Shown one piece after another: positions 9,676 through 18,016 of a stretch of DNA of 64,000 nt. Position 1 is the first letter of the stretch; each line of letters opens with the position of its first letter. The notes under the pieces are model-generated. The model worked only from the letters and a program-made list of their open reading frames with translations. It had not been told where the DNA came from and made no database searches. Both the position numbers and the translations under genes were made by a program. Source of the DNA: an uncultured Desulfovibrionaceae bacterium (GTDB taxonomy: Bacteria > Desulfobacterota > Desulfovibrionia > Desulfovibrionales > Desulfovibrionaceae); the NCBI GenBank assembly GCA_949741925.1, contig CATJOY010000048.1:1-64000 (forward strand), read 5' to 3'.

Positions 9676-9900
9676 ATGCACCTTGATAAATTTATACCTA
9701 TATTCCAGGATTTACTCCAACGCGATGAACCTGTTTTCGCCACAGATACGCTGGCGGATATGGAAGAATGGGATTCCCTGGCCATTATGGCGCTCATTGC
9801 CTGGTTCGACAAAAATTGTAACCTGCATCTTACCTTCCCTGATTGCAAAGCCTTGCGCACTGTGGCGGATGTGGCCGCTTTGGCGAAAATCAGGGCATGA
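9676..9900 (+). CDS. Stand-alone acyl carrier protein
   Basis: A 74-residue acyl carrier protein that would carry the growing acyl chain as a phosphopantetheine thioester. The attachment serine is S34 in MEEWDSLAIMAL, a DSL motif followed by the usual hydrophobic helix. It is distinct from a housekeeping AcpP in sequence and setting. AAGGAG precedes the ATG. The stop overlaps the next start as ATGA. Its partner enzymes are presumably the adjacent KAS III and SDR. Confidence 0.85.
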   Translation: MHLDKFIPIFQDLLQRDEPVFATDTLADMEEWDSLAIMALIAWFDKNCNLHLTFPDCKALRTVADVAALAKIRA

Positions 9901-10649
9901 ACATGTTCCAGGGCAAAGATGTCATCCTGGTCACCGGAGCCAGTTCCGGCATTGGCCGCGCCACAGCCCTGCTCTGTAACCGGGCCGGGGCCACCGTCAT
10001 TGCCTCCGGACGCAACACAGCAGCCTTACAGACCTTAGGCGACATCTGCGCCGCGCCGGACCGTCTGCACGCGGAACCATACGACCTATGCGCGGATCTC
10101 AACAATCTGCCCGTCTGGATTCAGGATTTGCGCCGACGCTACGGCAAATTGCGGGGGATGGCCTTCTGCGCCGGGCAAACCTGGAACCTGCCCATGAGCC
10201 AATACTCGCCGGAAACGGCTAACCAGGCTTTTGCTATCTGCTGCCACGCCCCGCTTATGGCCGCGCGCGGCTTTTGCGACCGCCGCAACAATACGGGACA
10301 GGGGGCGGCTCTGGTTTTTATTGCCGCAGCGGCAGCTCTTGATCCTAATCCTGCTCAGGGCGTTTACGGCGCGGCCAAAGCGGCGTTGGTCGCGGGCGCG
10401 CGTTGTCTTTCCAAGGAAGTGGCCGGGCGCGGCATCCGGGTCAACTGTATTTCTCCCGGTCTGGTGCAAACGCCCATGATGGAAGAAACGGTGCGCCAAC
10501 TGGGCCGGGAGTTTCTGGAGCAGGAGGCCCCCCTGTACCCTCTGGGTTTTGGCAACGCCGAAGATGTAGCGCATCTGGCAGCCTTTCTGCTCTCGGACGC
10601 GGCGCGCTGGATCAGCGGGCAGAACGTGCCCTTAACAGGAGGACGCTGA
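9897..10649 (+). CDS. Short-chain dehydrogenase/reductase, 3-oxoacyl-ACP reductase-like
   Basis: A 250-residue classical SDR with the NADP site VTGASSGIG (residues 12-20), YGAAK (Y157, K161) and the FabG-like RVNCISPGLVQTPM. Beside KAS III and ACP the expected reaction is reduction of 3-ketoacyl-ACP to 3-hydroxyacyl-ACP. One oddity: the catalytic serine normally 13 residues before the tyrosine is alanine (A144, within FIAAAAALDP), so activity may be reduced, altered or absent. Start taken as the ATG overlapping the previous stop; a second ATG lies two codons downstream. Overlaps the next gene by one base. Confidence 0.82.
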   Translation: MNMFQGKDVILVTGASSGIGRATALLCNRAGATVIASGRNTAALQTLGDICAAPDRLHAEPYDLCADLNNLPVWIQDLRRRYGKLRGMAFCAGQTWNLPMSQYSPETANQAFAICCHAPLMAARGFCDRRNNTGQGAALVFIAAAAALDPNPAQGVYGAAKAALVAGARCLSKEVAGRGIRVNCISPGLVQTPMMEETVRQLGREFLEQEAPLYPLGFGNAEDVAHLAAFLLSDAARWISGQNVPLTGGR

Positions 10650-11311
10650 TGCGACGCGTATTGATCATCGGCAACAGCGGCGCGGCGCGGGAGTGCTACT
10701 GGCTATTCAACGACATGATACAGGCGAATCCCGCTCTGGGGCAAAGCCACCACTTTGGCGGTTTTCTCTCTTGGCGGGGGTTTCCGGCCAATCTTAAGAG
10801 CCTGGAAAGGCTGCTGCTCGGTGAGGCTGAGGCGCACGAAATCCGTGAGGATGACCGCTTTGTCATTGGCATTGCTGATCCGAGCATACGACGTGCCGTC
10901 TTCGATTCGTTCAAGGCCCGGGGAGCGCGCTTTATGACCCTGTGCCACCCCTGGGCGGATATCTCCCCCACGGCCGCCCTGGGCGAAGCCAATATCTTTC
11001 AGCGCGGCAGCACGGTTTTTTGCGATGTAACCGTGGGCAATGCCAATTACTTCAACGGAGCCGTCAATTTATCCCATGATGTGGCAATAGGGAATTACAA
11101 TTTTGTGGGCCCCTTTTCCCTTTTTCTCGGCGGTAGTCGCGTGGGCGAAGAAAACATGATCGCCACGCAATGCACCTTGCTGCCCAAGGCCCGTATCGGC
11201 AACCGCAATATTCTTGCTCCGGGCAGCTTTGTGTACAAAGGCTGCCGCGATAACTGCCGCCTGGCAGGGAACCCCGCCCTCAACCTGGGGCCTGTGGAGG
11301 AAACGGCATGA
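10649..11311 (+). CDS. PglD-like hexapeptide-repeat sugar N-acyltransferase
   Basis: A 220-residue protein with an N-terminal Rossmann half (RRVLIIGNSGAARECY) and a C-terminal left-handed beta-helix built of hexapeptides (region about 115-205, for example IGNYNFVG and IGNRNILAPG). PglD-type enzymes acylate the C4 amine of a UDP-sugar, and the histidine in NLSHDVAIGNYN occupies the expected catalytic position. Here the acyl donor could be the hydroxyacyl-ACP made by the three preceding genes instead of acetyl-CoA; this is inference. AGGAGGA precedes the ATG, which overlaps the preceding stop, and the stop overlaps the next start. Confidence 0.82.
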   Translation: MRRVLIIGNSGAARECYWLFNDMIQANPALGQSHHFGGFLSWRGFPANLKSLERLLLGEAEAHEIREDDRFVIGIADPSIRRAVFDSFKARGARFMTLCHPWADISPTAALGEANIFQRGSTVFCDVTVGNANYFNGAVNLSHDVAIGNYNFVGPFSLFLGGSRVGEENMIATQCTLLPKARIGNRNILAPGSFVYKGCRDNCRLAGNPALNLGPVEETA

Positions 11312-12498
11312 GCGCCCCCCATCTTGTTCTGTTCATGGGCAGCGAGTGCAGCGGCATGTACACTCTGGCCAAAACCTTCGATACTATGGGCCTGCGCTGC
11401 GGCCTGCCGTTCGCCTCGTTGCGCAATCCGCTGACAATACGGCATATGCCCCCGCATGGGGGGCTATGGTATTGGTCGGCCATCCGTCGTTTTTTTGAAG
11501 ATACGGGCCTGCCCCCCATTGCCGAAGTGCCGGATGAACGTATCAGCCCGGAAGAACGGGAGTATTACATCCGCCTTATAGCGCGCTGCCTTGGGCAACT
11601 TCTGCAAGAGGGCTCCTTTCTCTGCGCCGATCACCTCACCCCCCTGGTTTTGCCGCTGGTCCTCCAGGCCATAGAAAAACTCAATATTCGCACAGAAATG
11701 TATTTTTTCTTTTCCCATCCGGCGCGCGAAATGGCTGCTTTGCGGCGGATCCAGGGGCAGGCGGCCCGGTTAAGCGAATACGCTTGGCGCAACACGGCGG
11801 CAGCGGCCATCCGCCATGGCGGTCGGCGGGTGCGTTTTATAGAGGCGGATGCTTTGGAGCTCGCCGCCTGGCGGCCTGTGGCGCGCGAGATTGCGGCGTT
11901 TTTTGGCCAGGATGCGGCAGCCTTAACAAAACATTATAGTGTACCATCCGCGGAACCTCTGCCCTCATCGGAAGAAGCAATGCTCTCGCCGCTATCGCAT
12001 CAGCTTTATGAGGCCTTGCGCAGCTATACCCAGGGAGGAGACTGGCAACCCCTGGAAGCGGCGGCCCACACCGTTTACTCCGCCCAGGTGGAACAAAGCG
12101 GCTGGCAGTATGTGGATTGTCTTGACTGCGGCGCCCTGGATGCCCACGCCCGGCGGCTGCTGGCCCGAGCCGGGAAGCCATCGCAACCTGACGGGAAGGA
12201 GCCCTCTGCCGTCTATTCTGGCCTCCCCCTGCTGCCGGAGGAGCAGGCCGACTGGCTGGCGCTGTTGGATACAACGGAACGTAAGCTGCTGGAAGCCCGG
12301 CAGGATTTTGAAAGCAGGCTTTTTCTGCACAGTGATAGCCTGCACCGCCACTACATGCACTGCCTGGAGGATGAACGCCGCTTACAGGAACAGGCTGCTT
12401 GCCGAGAAAAAGAAAAAATGCGGCAGCGCCGCCATCGACACAGCGCGCGGCTGCGGGCTCTATGGGAAAAACTGCATGCGCGGCAGGGCGAGGCATGA
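11308..12498 (+). CDS. Sulfotransferase-like protein with a C-terminal coiled coil (tentative)
   Basis: A 396-residue protein with no clear named family. Residues 5-30 (LVLFMGSECSGMYTLAKTF) resemble the 5'-phosphosulfate-binding loop of glycan sulfotransferases, which usually reads like GMHRSGTSL. Residues 131-150 (FFFSHPAREMAALRR) resemble the 3'-phosphate-binding segment. The loop is non-canonical, so activity with PAPS is uncertain. Residues about 330-396 are rich in charged heptads and likely coiled. It sits mid-operon with ATGA overlaps on both sides, so it is expressed with the glycan genes. It could instead be a structural or scaffold protein. Confidence 0.45.
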   Translation: MSAPHLVLFMGSECSGMYTLAKTFDTMGLRCGLPFASLRNPLTIRHMPPHGGLWYWSAIRRFFEDTGLPPIAEVPDERISPEEREYYIRLIARCLGQLLQEGSFLCADHLTPLVLPLVLQAIEKLNIRTEMYFFFSHPAREMAALRRIQGQAARLSEYAWRNTAAAAIRHGGRRVRFIEADALELAAWRPVAREIAAFFGQDAAALTKHYSVPSAEPLPSSEEAMLSPLSHQLYEALRSYTQGGDWQPLEAAAHTVYSAQVEQSGWQYVDCLDCGALDAHARRLLARAGKPSQPDGKEPSAVYSGLPLLPEEQADWLALLDTTERKLLEARQDFESRLFLHSDSLHRHYMHCLEDERRLQEQAACREKEKMRQRRHRHSARLRALWEKLHARQGEA

Positions 12499-14345
12499 TT
12501 ATTCGCAAATCATCCGCCCGAAGCCGGCTGTTGCGTTTTGGTTGTAGCGGGGATTGTGTCGATGTGCCCCCGGAGGCATTGAATGCCCTGCTGTATTCCC
12601 TGCCCTCGTCCATGGAGCGCCCCCTCTCCGCCCTGCCCGTAAAATGCCGCCGCCTGGCCCGCGTAGCCATGATTGCCAGCCCGCGCGTGCATGACGGCTT
12701 TGCCTGGCACAACACCTGTTACGAGCTCATGCCGAGCACATGGCAAGCTATCTTGCGTCTGGCCCGTCCTGATTATCTGCTGGTGGAATCCTGCCTGTAC
12801 GACAGCGCCCGTGCCTGGCCTCTGGCCGGCTATACTCCCGCCTATGCCGGGCACCTTCGCGCTTTGGCGGAAACGGCGCGCAAAGCAGGCGTGCCCTGCG
12901 TCTTCTGGTACACGCTGGGCGAGGACATGCTGGATTTCTTTATGGAAGGCATGCGCGCCTTTGATGTTGTGGGCTGTGCCGACGCGCGAGCCCTAGAGCG
13001 CCTGAATTGCAGCGGCATAGCAGCCCGCCCTCTGCCCTGGGCCTTCGCTCCCGAACAGTTTAACCCGCTGACCAATTTCAAATTGGCGGAATATCCGCCC
13101 CTTCTGCTCTTTGACGGCATTGCCCGCATGCTGCGCTTTCCCCACATCAGCAATACGCTGGAAGGCCTGCGAAAGGCTGATTTACACATCATAGATACAG
13201 GTATGCTGAGTTCTCCCTATAACCTAGGGCACTTTCGGCATAAAGCCCTGGCAGCCCGCGTTCACGGCATTGTTTCGCAAACCGTTGCACAAGAACTCTA
13301 CAAGACGGCCGGAGCCTATCTTTCCATAGAGGATGCGCCGGGCAGCTTTCCCCCAGCCCAGCAGTGGCGCTGTCTGGAAGCCGCGGCATGCCGCTGCCCG
13401 GTATTACACTGCGGCAGCGCCGGAGACAATGCAGCCTTGCTCAAGGAAGTGGCCGAGATTCTTCCCTCCGCGGAGGCTGTAACCATACGTTCTGCGGATT
13501 TGTTTTCCCGGCCGCTGGAGCGGGAACGGGCAGGCCATTTGGCCTGGCGGGCAGCACACAGCCGCCATACCTTTGCCCACCGCATGGAAGCCATCCATAG
13601 CTGGCTCGGCATCGCAGGCACTCCGGTGCCCATGCCGCCGGTAAGCATCATCACCCCCAGCATGCGGCCTGAAAATCAAAACCACGTCTTGCGGCAATAC
13701 GAGCGCCAGACCTACCCCCATAAAGAACTTATCTATGTCTTTAACGGCGATGCGGCACATGCTCCATCGCTACCGGCAGGCAGAGAGGATATGCATATTC
13801 TCTGTGTGCCGCGCGAATATTCCACGGGCATGGTCATGAATGCCGGTTTGCAGAAGGCCACAGGCGAATATGCCTTTAAGCTGGATGACGATGATCTGTA
13901 TGGAGATCAGTATGTTGCTGACAGAATGATTTATTTTCGGGAATTTTCCATCGCGGCTTTGGGCACCACCCGATCCTTTTTTGTATTTAAAGGCGACTCG
14001 GAAGCGTTTTCAATCAATAAGCAAAAGCCTCGCCAAGATTGTATTGCCAGCAGCCTTGGCAATGTAGAGTATACACTCTCCAGTTTTACCGGAGCTACCG
14101 TCGCTATGTCGCGTGCTCACGCCCTGGCTATAGGCTATCAGGAGCAGACCTATGCTAATGCGGATGTGAGCTTTTTATTTAAAAATATTTTTTTTGCGCC
14201 ACACTTGGGCTGCGTCAATATGGACAGGCTGAATTTCTGTGTTCAGCGGGGTAATCCTCAAGAACACACATGGGCAGCCAGCCGTGATGAACTGCGCCTC
14301 ATGGGCAGTGGTGAAAGTGCACGGCTGGAAGAAATCTTTCTGTAA
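12495..14345 (+). CDS. Two-domain glycosyltransferase: CgeB-like GT-B domain plus GT2 domain
   Basis: A 616-residue protein with two transferase units. Residues about 55-370 resemble CgeB/spore-maturation-type GT-B proteins (LVESCLYDS, LGEDMLDFF, RCLEAAACRCPVLHCG). Residues 382-610 are a GT-A family 2 domain with VSIITPSMRPENQ and the metal-site acidic run FKLDDDDLYGDQY (D464-D467). Two units could add two sugars or one repeat. The start is the ATG overlapping the previous stop (ATGA). Cytosolic; no membrane segment is visible. Confidence 0.75.
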   Translation: MIIRKSSARSRLLRFGCSGDCVDVPPEALNALLYSLPSSMERPLSALPVKCRRLARVAMIASPRVHDGFAWHNTCYELMPSTWQAILRLARPDYLLVESCLYDSARAWPLAGYTPAYAGHLRALAETARKAGVPCVFWYTLGEDMLDFFMEGMRAFDVVGCADARALERLNCSGIAARPLPWAFAPEQFNPLTNFKLAEYPPLLLFDGIARMLRFPHISNTLEGLRKADLHIIDTGMLSSPYNLGHFRHKALAARVHGIVSQTVAQELYKTAGAYLSIEDAPGSFPPAQQWRCLEAAACRCPVLHCGSAGDNAALLKEVAEILPSAEAVTIRSADLFSRPLERERAGHLAWRAAHSRHTFAHRMEAIHSWLGIAGTPVPMPPVSIITPSMRPENQNHVLRQYERQTYPHKELIYVFNGDAAHAPSLPAGREDMHILCVPREYSTGMVMNAGLQKATGEYAFKLDDDDLYGDQYVADRMIYFREFSIAALGTTRSFFVFKGDSEAFSINKQKPRQDCIASSLGNVEYTLSSFTGATVAMSRAHALAIGYQEQTYANADVSFLFKNIFFAPHLGCVNMDRLNFCVQRGNPQEHTWAASRDELRLMGSGESARLEEIFL

Positions 14346-14388
14346 ATCTTTCTTTGAATTTTTTGATGCTGTAACCCGGCGAGGTATC

Positions 14389-15216
14389 ATGCCTACTGTC
14401 AATGAACTCTATCTTGATGCTATACAAGGACAACTTCTTGCACAGTCCTCATGGTACGATCTCCATAATATGGATAGGCGCCGCTCCGTATCAAGGCGTC
14501 TTGCCAATCAGTTCCTTAAAATGCAAAAGCCGCTCGGAGCCACCTGTTTTCTAGAAGTCGGAGCCCATGAAGCCGCCTTTTCTCTCGCCGCGCGGCAGAG
14601 ATATCCGAATGCCTCTATCTATGCCTTTGAAGCCAATCCCCACGTCTATAAAAAATATTGCACACAGTTCGCCCCGGAAAGCGGCTTAACCATTCGATAC
14701 GAAAATATCGCCGTAGGCAATAACGACGGCATGATTGATTTTTTGCTGGCCGAGGAAATCAACGGCCTCGAAGAACCTTTTGAAAGCAGCAGAAACAGCA
14801 TTCTGCCGCGCGTCGGCACAGGGCATAGGTATCAACGCGCCGCCGTCCCTATCACCCGCCTCGCTACCTTTGCTGCAAGAGAATCCTTACACAAGGAAAC
14901 ATTCTGCTTATGGATTGACGCGGAAGGCTCCAGCCGCCAGGTCCTGGAAGGGGCACAACCATTACTGCCGCGCGTTGCATCCATGCTCATAGAAGTAGAG
15001 CTTGAACCCATATGGGAAGGGCAATGGACTGTAGGACCGCTGATACTTTGGTGTAGAGAGCAGGGGTTTATCCCTGTGCTTCGTGATTTTGCTCGGCCAC
15101 GTCAGTACAATTGTCTCTTTGTAAATCTTGCCTTCTATCCACGGGTGGAAAACAGTATTTGGCACTATATTCAAGATACAATTACAGAGCGGTTACAGTA
15201 TATTAAGGAATCATAA
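14389..15216 (+). CDS. FkbM-family methyltransferase
   Basis: A 275-residue SAM-dependent methyltransferase. The AdoMet site is visible in CFLEVGAHEAAFSLAARQ and the acidic strand IYAFEANPHVYK, followed by the FkbM-type WIDAEGSSRQVLEGA, which in the family follows the pattern DxEGxExxVLxG. FkbM enzymes O-methylate sugars or polyketides, and one occurs in several flagellin glycan islands. The ATG at 14389 has GAGG upstream; 43 bases separate it from the preceding gene, the largest gap in the first half of the operon. Confidence 0.8.
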   Translation: MPTVNELYLDAIQGQLLAQSSWYDLHNMDRRRSVSRRLANQFLKMQKPLGATCFLEVGAHEAAFSLAARQRYPNASIYAFEANPHVYKKYCTQFAPESGLTIRYENIAVGNNDGMIDFLLAEEINGLEEPFESSRNSILPRVGTGHRYQRAAVPITRLATFAARESLHKETFCLWIDAEGSSRQVLEGAQPLLPRVASMLIEVELEPIWEGQWTVGPLILWCREQGFIPVLRDFARPRQYNCLFVNLAFYPRVENSIWHYIQDTITERLQYIKES

Positions 15217-15217
15217 A

Positions 15218-16930
15218 ATGCGTATTGCATTGGTAACATTTTATGATGGCGCGGGTAGCGGCGTTCGAGTTCTTGGCTCGCTTGCCCAAAGCAAAGGGCA
15301 TGAAGTCCGGCTTTTCATACTTCATCACTTCAGAATTATAGAAAACAACACCCCTCTCCAGTGCCCGAATGCTATGCAAAGCATTTGTAACGGCTCCTTT
15401 CGAGTAAAAAAAAGCGATGTGTACCCCATTACGGAGCATGAAATAGAGCTTTGCATCGCGGCGCTGGTTGAAGGGCAGTACGATCTTATTGCCCTCTCCA
15501 GTCGCAGCACAGATATGCCCGAAGCCTTACGCCTCATTACTCGACTCCGGCAAACGCTGCCACAAGTCCGGTTGATCGCGGGCGGTCATGGCCCTACATA
15601 TAATCCCGAGGCATATCTAAAAAGCGGCGTGTCATGGATCGTCAGGGGCGAGGGGGAAGGGGCTTTTCTTGATATACTCGATGCTCTGCATCAACAGAAA
15701 GATTGCGCGGCCATCAAAAATTTAGCCTTTCTCACCCCCGGTGGTCTCCAATGCAATGAACTGCGCCCTTTTATCCGCCATTTTGACGCATTGCCCCTCC
15801 CCCTCATCAGCAACGATCATGTTGTTTATATTGAAGACAATACGGCTTCCTGCAAAGATCCTCAAGCCGGCCTGCGCCGGTACGGCACGGCCTTAGGTCG
15901 GGGCTGCATCGGCAAATGCACCTACTGCGGCTCCGAATCGTGGAACAGGCTGGTATCCGCAACCTCAGGTTGCGGCGCTCTTTACCGCCATAAACCTTTT
16001 GATAAGTTTTTGGACGAACTGGAGCAGGCAAAAGAAAACGGCGCACAGTATATTGTTTTTAATGATGAGTACTTAGTGCTTTCATTGCCGGACATGCTGC
16101 GCCTGTTTACGGCATACAAAAAACGTATTGATTTGCCTTTTTCCGTCAACCTCCATCCCCGGCAGCTCCTGGACAACACGGAACTTTTTGAAGCGGTTCT
16201 GGAAGCTGGTCTGGATGCTTTTACTATCGGTTTTCAATCGGGATCTGAAGAATTCTCCCGAACTATCTTCCATAGAGCATTACGCTTTGACCAGCTCTTG
16301 ACTCTTGCTTCTCGTCTCTATGAACGTGATATTGCCATTGCCTCGCATTTTATTAGCGGCGCTACGTTCAATACTGATGAAGAATGGTACAGCAAGCTGC
16401 GTCTTGTATCTCAAATTCCCTTTGATCCCATGAATTCACGGCATTCCATGATAATGGATTTTCAATATATGCCAACGCCGGGTTCCAGATTGTGCGAGGC
16501 GACGAATCATAGGCGCATACCAACGGAAGAATGGGCTCAGAGGGCACTCTGTGTGCAATTGCGCCATATTGCCACCGATTCGGAATTTGAGGAAACAGTA
16601 CAGAGCCTGAACGGCACTTCCCCCCAAGAGCTTGCCCGGCGCTATGCGCTGATAAAACAAAAAAGAGCCGAGGAATATCGGCAAAACGTCATTGCCCTTT
16701 GCAAAACAGCCGAAACCGCCATTATCTATGACGACACGGCTTCGGCAGACCACCGAAAACATCTTGCCGATCTACTGCCCAAAGCTCGCCTGCTGCATGT
16801 GCGAGGGCTGTCGTCTTCCTCTTTCTCCTCCGGAACAACGGTCATTTGCCTGAGTAAAAATACGCTGGCACTCAGTAAAACAATAAAAAAGTATTCCTTT
16901 CGGAAAGTATTTGCTTGGGCAAGCGAATAA
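15218..16930 (+). CDS. B12-binding radical SAM protein
   Basis: A 570-residue class B-type radical SAM enzyme. The N-terminal 150 residues form a cobalamin-binding Rossmann fold lacking the DxHxxG lower-ligand motif. The cluster motif CIGKCTYC (C230, C234, C237) starts the radical SAM barrel, followed by GFQSGSEEF. Such enzymes usually methylate unactivated carbon or phosphorus centres. In this island a C-methylation of a sugar or of the acyl chain is a reasonable guess; the substrate cannot be read from the sequence. AAGGA precedes the ATG, one base after the FkbM stop. Confidence 0.78.
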   Translation: MRIALVTFYDGAGSGVRVLGSLAQSKGHEVRLFILHHFRIIENNTPLQCPNAMQSICNGSFRVKKSDVYPITEHEIELCIAALVEGQYDLIALSSRSTDMPEALRLITRLRQTLPQVRLIAGGHGPTYNPEAYLKSGVSWIVRGEGEGAFLDILDALHQQKDCAAIKNLAFLTPGGLQCNELRPFIRHFDALPLPLISNDHVVYIEDNTASCKDPQAGLRRYGTALGRGCIGKCTYCGSESWNRLVSATSGCGALYRHKPFDKFLDELEQAKENGAQYIVFNDEYLVLSLPDMLRLFTAYKKRIDLPFSVNLHPRQLLDNTELFEAVLEAGLDAFTIGFQSGSEEFSRTIFHRALRFDQLLTLASRLYERDIAIASHFISGATFNTDEEWYSKLRLVSQIPFDPMNSRHSMIMDFQYMPTPGSRLCEATNHRRIPTEEWAQRALCVQLRHIATDSEFEETVQSLNGTSPQELARRYALIKQKRAEEYRQNVIALCKTAETAIIYDDTASADHRKHLADLLPKARLLHVRGLSSSSFSSGTTVICLSKNTLALSKTIKKYSFRKVFAWASE

Positions 16931-16986
16931 CAGGGGCAAACAGATAGGCATTTGAGCGATGTGGGGAATGTAAAGGAACACCACTC

Positions 16987-18015
16987 ATGAACAAAAAAAA
17001 TATTGTCGTTACCGGATGTTGTGGCACGATCGGGCACGCGCTCCTGCATGCGCTGGACGAGTATCCCCAGTACGCAAATGTCTTAGGCATAGATAATGAT
17101 GAAAGCGGATTGTTTGCTCTGGAGCAGATGTTTCATGGAAAATTTCGCTTCGCCTATGGCGATATACGCGACAGGCAGCGCCTTGAAATCCTGTTTGGCG
17201 GTATGGATATTGTCTTGCACACGGCAGCTCTCAAACATGTAGCCTCCTGCGAGCTGGCTCCTTCCGAAGCGGTCAAGACCAATATCCTTGGCGTGAACAA
17301 TATTATCGAAGCTGCGCGGCGCGCCGGAGTGAAGCGTGTGCTTTTCACCTCCTCGGATAAGGCGGTCAACCCTACCAATGTTATGGGAACCAGCAAGCTC
17401 ATGGGCGAACGCCTGATGAGCGCCGCTCAGGCCTCGTCCGGCAGTCAGGAAACAGGCGTGTTTTTCTCCACGCGATTCGGCAATGTACTGGGTTCACACG
17501 GCTCTGTTTTTCCGTTGTTCCAACAGCAGATCGCCCGGGGCGGCCCCGTGACGTTGACCGACCCGGAAATGACCCGCTTTGTCATGAACACACGCGATGC
17601 CGTAAGGCTGGTTCTGGAAAGCTTGGATCTGGCCCGGGGAGGAGAGGTTTTTGTCTCTAAAATGCGCGCCCTGCGCATAGCGGATTTGGCGGCGGTCATG
17701 ATCGATTGCCTGGCGCCTCACTACGGTCTGCAGCCGAAAAACATTGCCGTCAACGTCATTGGGCCCAAGCCCGGAGAAAAGCTTTACGAAGAACTGCTGA
17801 CGGAAGAAGAAAGCCACCGTTCTTTGCAACTCGCGAATTTTTATGTTGTTCTGCCTGCCTTTAGAAATTTGTACGGCGTAGACTACACGTATGAGACCGC
17901 GCACCCCCGCGGGAAAGGCCAAACCTATCGCTCGCACGAGCAACCCCTCCTCAACCGAGAGGAAATAGCCGTCTACTTGCGCGAGAGCGGCTTGTTGCCG
18001 CGGGAGGAGGCATAG
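16987..18015 (+). CDS. Nucleotide-sugar 4,6-dehydratase, CapD/FlaA1-like SDR
   Basis: A 342-residue extended SDR, the soluble short form of the CapD family. Visible are VVTGCCGTIG at residue 7, the catalytic S-D-K in LFTSSDKAVNPTNVMG (S123, D124, K125), methionine M133 in place of tyrosine as in this family, and K137. Related enzymes turn UDP-GlcNAc into a 4-keto-6-deoxy sugar, sometimes with C5 inversion. It probably feeds the VioA-like aminotransferase. AAGGAA lies before the ATG. Its preference for UDP or dTDP sugars cannot be told here. Confidence 0.85.
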   Translation: MNKKNIVVTGCCGTIGHALLHALDEYPQYANVLGIDNDESGLFALEQMFHGKFRFAYGDIRDRQRLEILFGGMDIVLHTAALKHVASCELAPSEAVKTNILGVNNIIEAARRAGVKRVLFTSSDKAVNPTNVMGTSKLMGERLMSAAQASSGSQETGVFFSTRFGNVLGSHGSVFPLFQQQIARGGPVTLTDPEMTRFVMNTRDAVRLVLESLDLARGGEVFVSKMRALRIADLAAVMIDCLAPHYGLQPKNIAVNVIGPKPGEKLYEELLTEEESHRSLQLANFYVVLPAFRNLYGVDYTYETAHPRGKGQTYRSHEQPLLNREEIAVYLRESGLLPREEA

Positions 18016-18016
18016 T

